Positions 9,173-17,020 are shown, numbered from the stretch's first letter. The stretch is DNA of 64,000 nt from WHSW01 sp963759295 (GCA_963759295.1 CAVWYT010000011.1:434001-498000), one strand, 5' to 3'. The notes: generated by a model from the sequence alone, not told the origin. Made by a program: numbers and translations.

Positions 9173-10386
9173 GCCGCAGCGCGCTCGTCGTCGGCGCCGG
9201 CCTCGGCGGCCTGGTGGCCGCGGCCGAGCTCGCCGCCGCCGGTTGGCAGGTGACGGTCCTCGAGGCCCGCGATCGGGTCGGCGGGCGCACCTGGTCGCGC
9301 AGGCTGGACAACGGAGCGATGGCCGAGATGGGGGCCGAGTTCATCCTCGCCGGCAACACCGCGGTTCGAGAGCTCGCCGAGGACCTTGGCCTCGGGCTCT
9401 GCGACAAGGGCATGCGTTACGGCGATCGCGAGCCGCGCGGCGGGATCGGGACGGACACCGAAGGGCTCGCGAACGCGGTCCGCGCTGCCGATGCGGCTGT
9501 CGCCGCCGGTCTCGAAGGCCTTGGCGAGCGACCCTCGATCCGCGAGCTCCTCGACTCGCTGGTGATCGACCCGGGCGCCCGCGAGGCGATCCTCGCCCGT
9601 GCGGAGATCTCGTCGGGCGGCTCCGCCGACGAGATCCCCGCCACCGACCTCGCCGGCCTGGCCCACATCGACACCGAGCCGGCCCCGAGCGTCGCGGGCG
9701 GCAACCAGCGGCTGTCGCTCGGCCTCGCCGCGCGCCTCGGCGACTCGGTGCGGCTGGCCGACCCCGTCGTGCGGATCGAGTGGGGAGCGGGCGAGGGCGT
9801 TCGCTGCGCCACCGCGTCCGGCTACGTGGTCGCGGGGGACGGCTGCGTCGTCGCCGTGCCCGCGAGCGTGATCGGCCGGATCGAGTTCGACCCTCCGCTC
9901 CCGGCGTCGAAGACCGCGGCGCTCGCCTCGGTCCGCTATGCGCGCGCGGCGAAGCTGTTCGTGCCGCTCGCGAAGCCCGCGCCGGCGAGCGCGGTGATGA
10001 ACGTCCCCGAGCGCTACTGGTGCTGGACGGCGACCGGCGACGGCGGAAAGTCGGTGCCGCTCGTCTCCTGCTTCAGCGGCTCCGCGGCGGCCCTCGAGGG
10101 CCTGCGCGTTGCGAACGGGCCGCGGACGTGGCTCGAGTCGCTCGCGCGCCTTCGCCCCGACCTCGCGCTCGAGCCCGACGCCGCCGTGCTCTGCAGCTGG
10201 GACGACGATCCGTGGGTCGGCGCCGCCTACTCGATCTCGCCGCCGCCCGACGTTGCCGTTGCGCTCGCCGAGCGGGTCGGCCCGCTCGCCTTCGCCGGTG
10301 AGCACACCGCCGGCCCCTTCAGCGGCCTCATGGAGGGTGCGATCCGCAGCGGGCGGCGCGTGGCGGCCGAGGTCCTGCGGGGCTAG
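9169..10386 (+). CDS. FAD-dependent amine oxidase-like protein
   Basis: The protein begins SRSALVVGAGLGGLVAAAEL, a classic FAD dinucleotide-binding fold, then RVGGRTWSRRLDNGAMAEMG, the GGR motif of monoamine/polyamine oxidases. Near the C-terminus FAGEHTAGPFSGLMEGAIRS matches the conserved flavin-contact segment. About 405 aa is normal for the family. No ATG, GTG or TTG lies near the conserved N-terminus. The nearest possible start is CTG 9169, overlapping the upstream TGA; ATG 9082 would overlap PotA by 91 bp. It probably oxidises the amine brought in by the adjoining transporter; this is inference from context. Confidence 0.8.
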   Translation: MSRSALVVGAGLGGLVAAAELAAAGWQVTVLEARDRVGGRTWSRRLDNGAMAEMGAEFILAGNTAVRELAEDLGLGLCDKGMRYGDREPRGGIGTDTEGLANAVRAADAAVAAGLEGLGERPSIRELLDSLVIDPGAREAILARAEISSGGSADEIPATDLAGLAHIDTEPAPSVAGGNQRLSLGLAARLGDSVRLADPVVRIEWGAGEGVRCATASGYVVAGDGCVVAVPASVIGRIEFDPPLPASKTAALASVRYARAAKLFVPLAKPAPASAVMNVPERYWCWTATGDGGKSVPLVSCFSGSAAALEGLRVANGPRTWLESLARLRPDLALEPDAAVLCSWDDDPWVGAAYSISPPPDVAVALAERVGPLAFAGEHTAGPFSGLMEGAIRSGRRVAAEVLRG

Positions 10387-10400
10387 GGGTCCTCAGGCTG

Positions 10401-10508
10401 TCAGTTGAGCTCGACGACGCCGGTCACAAGCAGCAATATGAGCGTCACGACGGCCGAGACCAGCAGCGACCCGGCGCAGCCGAGGTTGTTCGAGAAGAAG
10501 ACGAACAC
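10401..10508 (-). CDS. Small single-helix membrane protein (35 aa)
   Basis: GTG 10508 to TGA 10401 encodes 35 residues. The sequence starts VFVFFSNNLGCAGSLLVSAV and continues with a long run of Val, Leu, Ile and Thr before ending GVVELN. This is one membrane-spanning helix with a short polar N-terminal FFSN motif. I recall similar tiny FFSNxLGCxGS proteins in other actinobacteria, but cannot check that here. No strong Shine-Dalgarno is visible. It sits between two convergent transporter operons, downstream of the second PotC. Confidence 0.5.
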   Translation of the reverse strand: MFVFFSNNLGCAGSLLVSAVVTLILLLVTGVVELN

Positions 10509-10556
10509 GGGGTGAGCGGTTACCCGGGTGCGCGCGTCCGTAAGCGTTCACGCGCC

Positions 10557-11414
10557 TCAGGGCGCCGCGACCTCGGTGGCGGCGTCGCCGGCTGGCGCTC
10601 GGCCCGCCCCGCGCCCGCCGGCGATCGATTCGTCCTGGGTGAGACGGTGAGCCAAATAGACCGGGATGATCGAGAGCACGATCACGAGCACGGCGACGGC
10701 GTTGACGATCGGCAGATTGTTCGGACGGGCGAAGTTGTTGAAGAACCAGATCGGCAGCGTCTGGTCGCCGGCCGAGATCGTGAACGTGGTGACGATGATC
10801 TCGTCGAAGGAGAGCGCGAACGCGAGCAGAGCGCCGGCAACGAGTGCGCCACGGAGGTTGGGCAGGGTCACGTAGCGGAACGTCTGCCACGTGTGTGCGC
10901 CGAGGTCCGCGGACGCCTCCTCGAAGTTCGCCGACACCCGCCGCAGGCGGGCGATCACGTTGTTGTAGACGACGACGATGCAGAAGGTCGCGTGGCCGAC
11001 GACGATCGTGAACAGGCTCAGCGAGATCCCGAAGATCTGGGTGAAGGTCGAGTTGAGCGCGATCCCGGTGACGATGCCCGGCAGCGCGATCGGGAGGATG
11101 ACCAAGAACGAGATCGTCTCGCGGCCGAAGAAGCGGTGGCGGGCGACGGCGAGTGAGGCGAGCGTCCCGAGCACCAGCGCGACCGCGGTCGCGAGCAGCC
11201 CGACCTTGACCGAGGTGAGGAAGGCATCGCGGGCGCCCGCGTTCTCAAAGGCCTTCTCGAACCATTCGAGGGTGAAGCCCGGCGGCGGCCACTCGAGCGT
11301 GGTCGCCGAGCTGAAGGCGTAGATCCCGATCACCATCAGGGGCACGTAGATGAAGGCGAGGGTGAGCCCGACGCCGACCCGCAGCAGGATGTCCGTTCTG
11401 CGCGAGAGGCGCAT
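10557..11414 (-). CDS. PotC-like permease of ABC transporter 2
   Basis: This 285-aa protein has six predicted membrane helices and the permease EAA loop EEASADLGAHTWQTFRYVTL. It ends in a polar, alanine- and glycine-rich tail. The start, ATG 11414, abuts the stop of the PotB-like gene at 11415 directly. The frame is intact, unlike its counterpart at 7161-8040. It is the last large gene of a four-gene operon in the order potA, potD, potB, potC. Confidence 0.88.
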   Translation of the reverse strand: MRLSRRTDILLRVGVGLTLAFIYVPLMVIGIYAFSSATTLEWPPPGFTLEWFEKAFENAGARDAFLTSVKVGLLATAVALVLGTLASLAVARHRFFGRETISFLVILPIALPGIVTGIALNSTFTQIFGISLSLFTIVVGHATFCIVVVYNNVIARLRRVSANFEEASADLGAHTWQTFRYVTLPNLRGALVAGALLAFALSFDEIIVTTFTISAGDQTLPIWFFNNFARPNNLPIVNAVAVLVIVLSIIPVYLAHRLTQDESIAGGRGAGRAPAGDAATEVAAP

Positions 11415-12308
11415 CTACAGGTGCTCGAACGCTCCCAGCCGCCGGGCGACCAGGAGGTAGACGATCATGACCACGATCGGAACCGTCGCGAACGCCGCCG
11501 CAAGCGGGAGGTCGTTGCTGAAGTTCGAGTAGACGACGTTGCCGATGAACTGGGTCTTCGAGACGAGCAGCGGGGTGATGAAGTCGCCGAGCGTGAGGGA
11601 GAAGGTGAAGATCGACCCGGCGACGATCGCGGGGAAGACGAGCGGCATGATCACCCGCCGGAACGTGTAGCCGGGCTTCGCTCCGAGATCGTTCGAGGCG
11701 CTGAGCAGCGAGTCCGGGATCCGCTCGAGCCCGGCGTAGACGGGGATGATCATGTACGGCAGCCAGAGAAAGGTCATCACCAGCCAGATTCGGACGATGT
11801 CGCTGCTCGGGGCGCCGAGCCCGAACGGCTCCAGGACCCAGTCGATCGGCCCGCCGCCTCCCATGATCGTGCGCCAGGTGTAGACCTTCACCAGGTAGCC
11901 CGACCACAGCGGCATCAGCACGGCGATCACGAGGAAGGCCTTCGTCCTCGCGCTCGCCACCTTGGCCATGAAGAAGGCGATCGGAAAGGCGAGCAGGGCG
12001 CAGGTGAGCGTGACCAGCGCCGCCATGCCGATCGTCCGCAGCGCGATCTCGCGGTAGACCGGCTCCTCGATGATCTGGCGGAAGTTGTCGAGCGTCAGCG
12101 TGTGCTCGATCTCCCCGCTGAGCTCGCCGAGGCCCCAGAAGGCGGTGATCAGCATCACCGCGAGCGAGCCCAAATAGCCGATCACCAGCCAGCCCACCGG
12201 GCCGGCGAGAAGCGCCCCGGCCTGGAGGCGCTCGCGTCCGTGGAAGAGGTCGGCGAGCCTGCGGCCCGCCGACCTCTTCGGTGCCGGTGTCGCTACACCG
12301 GCTTCCAC
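11415..12308 (-). CDS. PotB-like permease of ABC transporter 2
   Basis: GTG 12308 gives 297 aa. A basic N-terminus (APKRSAGRRLADLFHGRERL) is followed by six helices. The EAA loop is LLSASNDLGAKPGYTFRRVI. It lies 10 bp after the binding-protein gene and directly before potC. The family forms the heterodimeric membrane channel of spermidine/putrescine importers, but also of related importers for other cationic solutes. Confidence 0.88.
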   Translation of the reverse strand: MEAGVATPAPKRSAGRRLADLFHGRERLQAGALLAGPVGWLVIGYLGSLAVMLITAFWGLGELSGEIEHTLTLDNFRQIIEEPVYREIALRTIGMAALVTLTCALLAFPIAFFMAKVASARTKAFLVIAVLMPLWSGYLVKVYTWRTIMGGGGPIDWVLEPFGLGAPSSDIVRIWLVMTFLWLPYMIIPVYAGLERIPDSLLSASNDLGAKPGYTFRRVIMPLVFPAIVAGSIFTFSLTLGDFITPLLVSKTQFIGNVVYSNFSNDLPLAAAFATVPIVVMIVYLLVARRLGAFEHL

Positions 12309-12318
12309 GCGTTGCTCA

Positions 12319-13539
12319 CTAACCCTTGACCTCGGTCCAGGCCTGGACCCAATCGTCGTAGGTAGTGCAGACGTCGCCGCGGTCGTCGCCGCAGTCCGAC
12401 ACCGGCGTCGTCCAGAAATAGAGGTCGTCGAGGTACTTCTCGCCGGCCGCGTCGTACGTCTTGCAGTGGTTGACGTCGGGGTACGGCCCCTTCTTCAGGT
12501 ACTGCGGCTCGCATGCCTTGCTGTTGGCCGGCGCCTCGCCGAACCATTCGGCGACGTCCGCCTGCACCTGCGGTTCGAGGATGTGGTCGAACCACATGTA
12601 GGTGCAGTTCGGGTGCTCGGACCCCGAGCTGATCATCCAGGTGTCCGACCAGCCGGTCGATCCCTCGTCGGGGATCGTCTGCTTGATCGCCGGATTCTCG
12701 GCGGCGGCCGCGATCCAGTTGTACGGCCACGCCGTGCCGACCACCGTGTCGCCGTTCACCAGCGCCTGGATGTTCTTCGAGTAGTCGGCCCAGTACTCGC
12801 CGATGTTCTCGTTCTGCTGCTTGAGCAGCTCGACGGCCGCGTCGAGCTGCTCGTCGTCGAGCTCGTACGGGTTGGTGATCCCGAGGTCTGGCTCGTGCGC
12901 CATCAGATACAGCGCCGCGTCCGCGATGTAGATCGGGTTGTCGTAGGCCGTCACGTGGCCCGAGTACTCCGAGGACTTGTCGAAGACCACGTCCCACGAG
13001 GTCGGGTCGGGTTGGACGACGTCGGAGTTGTAGACGAGCAGGTTCGCGCCACGTCCGTGCGGGATCCCGTACATCTGGCCGTCGACGGAGTTGTAGGGCT
13101 GGTCCTTGAGGCCGGGGAAGACGTCGGCGTAGTTCGGGACCAGGTCCGTATTCACCGGGTCGACGTCACCGCCCTCGATCAGCCGCAGGGTCGCATCACC
13201 GGAGGCGGAGACGGCGTCGTACTGGCCCGTCCGCATCAGCTGCACCATCTCGTCGGAGGTGTTGCCGATCTTGAAGTTGACCTTGCACCCGGTCTGTTTC
13301 TCGAAGTCCGATACCCAGTCGACGTCCGGATCGCTGGAACCGTCCTCGACGTAGCCGGCCCAGCCGACGAGGTCGACCTCGCCCTCTCCGTCGCCGAGCT
13401 CGGTCAGGGCCGCGCCGTCGCCCGAGTCGCCGGAGTCGTCGTCGCCGCCGCATCCGGCCGCGAACGCGACCATGAACGCGAGCAGCCCGACGACCACCAG
13501 CCACGCGACTCGCGCCGGATTGGCTCCCAAGTTGTGCAT
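12319..13539 (-). CDS. PotD-like substrate-binding lipoprotein of ABC transporter 2
   Basis: The 406-aa product has a hydrophobic signal (VAWLVVVGLLAFMVAF) ending in a lipobox, AAGC, followed by an acidic Gly/Asp/Ser linker, typical of actinobacterial lipoproteins. The mature part is a periplasmic-binding fold of the PotD type (VSDFEKQTGCKVNFKIGNTS). The mature part also has several cysteines, four near the C-terminus, which could form disulfides outside the cell. ATG 13539 follows the PotA stop with no gap (TAAATG). The ligand cannot be read from sequence. It is quite different from the first transporter's binding protein, so the two systems may take different substrates. Confidence 0.87.
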   Translation of the reverse strand: MHNLGANPARVAWLVVVGLLAFMVAFAAGCGGDDDSGDSGDGAALTELGDGEGEVDLVGWAGYVEDGSSDPDVDWVSDFEKQTGCKVNFKIGNTSDEMVQLMRTGQYDAVSASGDATLRLIEGGDVDPVNTDLVPNYADVFPGLKDQPYNSVDGQMYGIPHGRGANLLVYNSDVVQPDPTSWDVVFDKSSEYSGHVTAYDNPIYIADAALYLMAHEPDLGITNPYELDDEQLDAAVELLKQQNENIGEYWADYSKNIQALVNGDTVVGTAWPYNWIAAAAENPAIKQTIPDEGSTGWSDTWMISSGSEHPNCTYMWFDHILEPQVQADVAEWFGEAPANSKACEPQYLKKGPYPDVNHCKTYDAAGEKYLDDLYFWTTPVSDCGDDRGDVCTTYDDWVQAWTEVKG

Positions 13540-14616
13540 TTAGTGTGCTCCTCTCTCGCTCGCGGACGAGACCGCGACCGTGGTTTCCGGCCGCCAAGCG
13601 ACGACCACTTCCCGACCGACCTGGGCGAGCGCCTCCGCGGAGGACGTTTCCAGATTCTGGTGGATGACTTGAAGTTCCCCGCCGGCGTCCAGTGCGACCA
13701 AGTAGCGCGTGATCATTCCCGCGTAGGCGACGTCGCGCACCTGCCCCTTTTCGGTCACGAACCCGTCCGTTGGCGAGCCGGGCTCGACGATGCGGATCTT
13801 CTCCGGCCGGACCGTGAACTCGCGCCCCTCGCGTGAGAGCACGTTCGAGGCGCCGACGAAGCCCGAGACGAAGCGGCTCGCGGGCTTCTCGTAGACCTCG
13901 GCCGGGGTGCCGACCTGCTCGATCCGGCCCTCGTTGAAGACCGCGATCCGGTCGGACATCGTCAGCGCCTCCTCCTGATCGTGCGTCACATAGACGAAGG
14001 TGATCCCGACCTCGTGCTGGATCTGCTTCAGCTCGACCTGCATCTGCTCGCGCAGCTTCAGGTCGAGGGCTCCCAGCGGCTCGTCGAGCAGCAGCACGCG
14101 CGGGCGGTTGACGATCGAGCGCGCGAGGGCGACTCGTTGGCGCTGGCCGCCGGAGAGCTCGGCGGGCCTGCGATCGCCGTACTCGCCCAGCCGAACCATC
14201 GCCAGGGCATCCGCTCGACGGCGGACCCGCTCGGCCTTGTTCACCTTGCGCACGCGCATCCCGTACTCGACGTTCTCGGCGACGGTCATGTGCGGGAACA
14301 ACGCATAGTCCTGGAAGACGGTGTTCACCTCGCGGTCGTAGGCGGGGAGGTCGCCGACGTCTCGGCCGCCGAGCTCGACCGTCCCGGCGTCGGGCAGCTC
14401 GAAACCGGCGATCATCCGCAGCGTCGTCGTCTTGCCTGAGCCCGAGGGGCCGAGCAGGGTGAAGAACTCGCCGTGCTCGACATCGAGGTCGACGCCGGCG
14501 ACCGCGACCACATCGCCGTACGACTTGCGAACCCCGCGCAGGCGGATGTCCGCCGCCGGGGCGGCGCCGGCCGGCGCGCTCTCCGCGGCCGGGGTCAACT
14601 GCTCCACTGCGTACAA
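13540..14616 (-). CDS. PotA-like ATPase of ABC transporter 2
   Basis: The 358-aa protein has Walker A GPSGSGKTTT, signature LSGGQRQR, Walker B VLLLDEPLGALDLK, the H-loop THDQEEALTMSDR and a C-terminal TOBE region (FTVRPEKIRIVEPGSPTDG). The first codon is TTG 14616; GTG three codons later is an alternative. It is the first gene of the operon, so the upstream 120 bp should hold the promoter. A 14 bp palindrome lies 11 bp before the start. Confidence 0.88.
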   Translation of the reverse strand: MYAVEQLTPAAESAPAGAAPAADIRLRGVRKSYGDVVAVAGVDLDVEHGEFFTLLGPSGSGKTTTLRMIAGFELPDAGTVELGGRDVGDLPAYDREVNTVFQDYALFPHMTVAENVEYGMRVRKVNKAERVRRRADALAMVRLGEYGDRRPAELSGGQRQRVALARSIVNRPRVLLLDEPLGALDLKLREQMQVELKQIQHEVGITFVYVTHDQEEALTMSDRIAVFNEGRIEQVGTPAEVYEKPASRFVSGFVGASNVLSREGREFTVRPEKIRIVEPGSPTDGFVTEKGQVRDVAYAGMITRYLVALDAGGELQVIHQNLETSSAEALAQVGREVVVAWRPETTVAVSSASERGAH

Positions 14617-14627
14617 CGGGATGACGG

Positions 14628-14641
14628 CGTCACGAGTGACG
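14628..14641. promoter_or_regulatory. Palindromic candidate operator before potA of transporter 2
   Basis: CGTCACGAGTGACG is a perfect inverted repeat, 6+6 bp around a 2 bp centre. It lies 11 bp upstream of the TTG start of the second transporter operon, where a bound protein would block transcription or translation. No clear -35/-10 pair was found around it. The bound protein is unknown; either TetR in the first operon is conceivable. Confidence 0.4.
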
Positions 14642-14736
14642 ACCTTATGCGAACCGTACGACGCGTGCCACCAGATCCGTGGACAAAGATCGGTGATCCG
14701 ATTCGCCGGACTGTCAAGTCAGGGCGGCGGAGGCGG

Positions 14737-15051
14737 TCAGACGAGCAGCCGCACGAGCGCGGTGACGAGTGCCGCGAGCGCGACCACCGGCAGGGTCGAG
14801 AGCCCGACGGCGAGCGCGCCGCCCGCCGCCGCCACCCCCGCGATCCGGGCGTCGAGCTCGAGCGCCCCGCCCTCGGGCGCGCCGACGGTCTCTGCCACGA
14901 CCAGGGCGGCGAGCAGCGCGGGCGCGACCAAGGCGATCACCCCCTGCAGTCGCGGCGGCAGGTCGCGGCCGCCGAGCAGCACCGGCCCGGACGCGCGTAT
15001 CCCCGCCGTCGCCACGGCGAGCACGGCGATGGTGACCCAGGCCGCGCTCAT
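14737..15051 (-). CDS. azlD: AzlD-like branched-chain amino acid transport subunit
   Basis: The 104-aa, very hydrophobic product has three to four membrane segments and the AzlD-type ATAGIRASGPVLLGGRDLPP start region. AzlD is the small partner of AzlC, and together they export branched-chain amino acids or analogues. Its ATG overlaps the azlC stop by 4 nt (ATGA), so expression is coupled. Confidence 0.82.
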   Translation of the reverse strand: MSAAWVTIAVLAVATAGIRASGPVLLGGRDLPPRLQGVIALVAPALLAALVVAETVGAPEGGALELDARIAGVAAAGGALAVGLSTLPVVALAALVTALVRLLV

Positions 15052-15749
15052 CGCGCCTCCGCGATCCGTCGCGGCGCCCGGAGGCCGAGCAGCGCGGCCC
15101 CGGTCGCGGCGATCACCGGCACCCCGGCCGGGGTGAACGGGATCAGCGCCAGGGCGATCGCGCTGCCGAGACCCGCGACCACCGTCGGCAGGCCCGGGCG
15201 CAGCTCCCCCTCGACCAGAAGACAGAGGAAGAAGGCCGGAAACAGCGCGTCCAGGCCGAGCGCCCCGGGGTCGCCGATCAGGTCCCCGGCGAAGACGCCG
15301 ATCGCCGTCCCGCCGACCCAGCAGGGATACGACGGGGCGGTGGCGCCGAGCATGTACGGAACGGAGAACCGCCCTCCGCCACGACTGGCGGCCGCCCAAG
15401 AGAAGTCGATCATCGCCTGCCCGGTGGCGGCGCGCCGCATCCTGCCGCCGCGCAACGAGGGTGCGAGGGCGATGCCCATCGGGACGTAGCGCAGGTTGAG
15501 CAAAAGCCCGGCGGCGATCGCCGCGACCGCGCCGCCACCCGCGTTGAGGACGGCGGTCGACGCGAACTGCGCCGACCCGGCGAAGACCGAAATCGACATC
15601 ACTATCGGCGCCGCCTTGCCCATCAGCGGCTCGGCGAGCACGCCGAAGGAGATCGCGAGCATCAGCGCCGCGACCGCGAACGGCACGCCGGCGCGAAACC
15701 CGCGTTCGAGCTCTCCCCGCTCCTGCGATGCCCGCCCATCGAGCGACAC
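15048..15749 (-). CDS. azlC: AzlC-like branched-chain amino acid exporter subunit
   Basis: GTG 15749 gives 233 aa, the usual AzlC length. The protein shows GFRAGVPFAVAALMLAISFG at the N-terminus and the FAGSAQFASTAVLNAGG motif typical of AzlC. Membrane helices cover most of the rest. The first codons overlap a strong hairpin at 15744-15776, so the true start could be slightly downstream. It is the larger subunit of the AzlCD exporter encoded with the next gene. Confidence 0.83.
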   Translation of the reverse strand: MSLDGRASQERGELERGFRAGVPFAVAALMLAISFGVLAEPLMGKAAPIVMSISVFAGSAQFASTAVLNAGGGAVAAIAAGLLLNLRYVPMGIALAPSLRGGRMRRAATGQAMIDFSWAAASRGGGRFSVPYMLGATAPSYPCWVGGTAIGVFAGDLIGDPGALGLDALFPAFFLCLLVEGELRPGLPTVVAGLGSAIALALIPFTPAGVPVIAATGAALLGLRAPRRIAEAR

Positions 15750-15776
15750 GGCCCGCCATTCTGGCGGGCCGTGTCG
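15744..15776 (-). terminator. Strong hairpin, likely terminator of the NlpC/P60 gene
   Basis: A perfect 15 bp stem (15744-15758 pairing with 15762-15776) encloses a 3 nt loop. It starts 46 bp past the stop of the NlpC/P60 gene on the minus strand. There is no T-tract, which is common for terminators of very GC-rich actinobacteria. It also covers the azlC start codon, so it could instead or additionally limit azlC translation. Confidence 0.55.
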
Positions 15777-15794
15777 GCGCGAGGCTATTCGAAC

Positions 15795-15828
15795 CTCTTA
15801 CGCGCTCAGAACTCTTACGCGCTCAGAA
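15795..15828. repeat. Tandem 17-bp duplication at the 3' end of the NlpC/P60 gene
   Basis: CTCTTACGCGCTCAGAA occurs twice back to back (15795-15811 and 15812-15828). The second copy contains the stop codon of the NlpC/P60 gene, so the duplication lies at its very end and just beyond. It looks like a replication-slippage event; the protein end is hardly affected. Confidence 0.7.
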
Positions 15829-16401
15829 GCCGGTCGGATGGCGGGCGACGTAGCTCCTGCTCGAGCGCATCTCCGTGCTCCAGCCGGGCCCGTCACCGAC
15901 GGTCATCGAGGTGTCGAGGCGCAGGCCGGCGATCACCGCGTAGATGTGGCCCTCGTTCGCGTAGGTGGTGATCCACTTGCCCTTGCCGGGGGACTCCCAG
16001 CGCATGAACGACCCGGACGGCATCGCCGAGTCGAGCAGCCCGGCGCCGGTGAGCGCGTAGCTGACCGAGCCCGAGCAGTCGTAGCAGCGATCGACGCGGC
16101 GGGCGTGGCCGCCGCCCATGCAGTAGGGCTTGCCCTTGACGATCTCGTTCGCCGCCTCGATCGCCCGCACCACCTTGCGCGGCGCGCTGGCCGGAGGGAT
16201 CGCGTAGCCGTCCTTGAGCTTCGCCTTCGACCCGGCCGTCGTCTGTCCGCTGGTCGGCGCGGTTTCGTCGGTCCCGCCGGGACCGATCCCGCCGCTGGTG
16301 GCCGCGAAGGCCTGGCTCGGAAGGGCGATCAGGGCCGCTGCGCTCGCGAGGCCGAGCGCGAAGCTCAGCTTCCTTCTGGGTCCTGACTTCTTGTACGTCA
16401 A
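15823..16401 (-). CDS. Secreted NlpC/P60-like cell-wall peptidase
   Basis: TTG 16401, with AGGAG 8 nt upstream, gives 192 aa. The N-terminus is basic then hydrophobic (KKSGPRRKLSFALGLASAAA) and ends ALPSQAFA, a standard Sec signal peptide. The catalytic cysteine lies in YDCSGSVSYAL, and a histidine follows in NEGHIYAVIAGLRLDTS, matching the NlpC/P60 Cys-His arrangement. Such enzymes cut peptide stems of peptidoglycan outside the cell. A c-di-AMP riboswitch in its leader links its expression to c-di-AMP, as known for other actinobacterial cell-wall hydrolases. Confidence 0.83.
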   Translation of the reverse strand: MTYKKSGPRRKLSFALGLASAAALIALPSQAFAATSGGIGPGGTDETAPTSGQTTAGSKAKLKDGYAIPPASAPRKVVRAIEAANEIVKGKPYCMGGGHARRVDRCYDCSGSVSYALTGAGLLDSAMPSGSFMRWESPGKGKWITTYANEGHIYAVIAGLRLDTSMTVGDGPGWSTEMRSSRSYVARHPTGF

Positions 16402-16419
16402 CTGACGGTCTCCTTCGTC

Positions 16420-16548
16420 GGCCTACGGGGTTAGCTGACGGGCTGGCGCTGAAAGAGCCTGCGCCCCCGCCGCGATCGCGGCGGGTTAGCCCCAAAGTTG
16501 GTTCCCCCGCTCCCGGGCACGCGGCCCGGGATTCGGCTTTACCGGTTA
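16420..16548 (-). promoter_or_regulatory. Cyclic di-AMP (ydaO/yuaA-type) riboswitch
   Basis: On the minus strand the leader of the NlpC/P60 gene contains the conserved ydaO blocks in order: GGGGGAACCAACTTTGGGG near 16507-16489, a variable hairpin, and GTCAGCTAACCCCGTAGGC at 16439-16421, just before the Shine-Dalgarno. These blocks are diagnostic for the c-di-AMP-binding riboswitch. In this class ligand binding usually turns the downstream gene off. A matching promoter lies at 16561-16589, so the RNA would start within about 10 nt of the aptamer. Confidence 0.9.
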
Positions 16549-16560
16549 TCGAGTTGCGGC

Positions 16561-16589
16561 AGCTTACACACTTCGACGCCGGGATGCAA
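16561..16589 (-). promoter_or_regulatory. Promoter of the riboswitch-NlpC/P60 transcript
   Basis: TTGCAT (16589-16584), a 17 bp spacer and TAAGCT (16566-16561) read on the minus strand. The predicted start, near 16554, is just ahead of the first conserved riboswitch bases, which supports the assignment. Confidence 0.6.
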
Positions 16590-16681
16590 AGACCTGCTCA
16601 CAGAAAAGTGTAAATACGCACAAGCAATGCTCACGAAACGCTCGCAGCGGCGCGCCTCGCCGCTCGGCCCGCAGGACCGCT

Positions 16682-16969
16682 TCACGGCGCCGGGTTCGCC
16701 TCCGCCCAGGCGACGATTCGCTTCGAGTCGTGGATCACCTCGCCCGAGTCGGTGATCAGGACCGGAACGGCGTGCTGGCCGGTGAGCCGTTCGACCTCCT
16801 TGCGCCCGGAGGTCATCAGGTGCAGAAATCCCGGCCCGACCCCGAGCCCGTGCACCTTCGTCACCTCGGGGTCATAGCCGGCGCGCTTGAGCGCCGTATG
16901 GGCGTTCGCACACGGATGGCCGCCGGGTCGCGGGGTCTGAGCGGTGGTCCAGCAGACGTATAGCTTCAC
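16682..16969 (-). CDS. Glutaredoxin/GST N-terminal-like thiol protein
   Basis: The 95-aa protein starts MKLYVCWTTAQTPRPGGHPC, a thioredoxin-fold beta strand followed by two cysteines separated by 13 residues rather than the usual CxxC. It then has VPVLITDSGEVIHDSKRIV, the cis-proline and glutathione-contact region of glutaredoxins and GST N-terminal domains. It stands alone, without the GST helical domain. The role is probably thiol transfer, but the wide Cys spacing makes disulfide chemistry uncertain. Confidence 0.7.
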   Translation of the reverse strand: MKLYVCWTTAQTPRPGGHPCANAHTALKRAGYDPEVTKVHGLGVGPGFLHLMTSGRKEVERLTGQHAVPVLITDSGEVIHDSKRIVAWAEANPAP

Positions 16970-17020
16970 GGCGCCAATCTACCCCTCCGGATTGCCGGGC
17001 GCTGGTAGTTTGCGCGACGC

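Noticed and set aside
15775..15800. GGTTCGAAT-like bases resembling a tRNA T-arm
   Set aside because: No acceptor, D-arm or anticodon arm can be formed with the neighbouring bases, which are tandem duplicates.
15823..16401. A possible toxin or bacteriocin
   Set aside because: Cys-His arrangement and c-di-AMP riboswitch fit a normal cell-wall peptidase.
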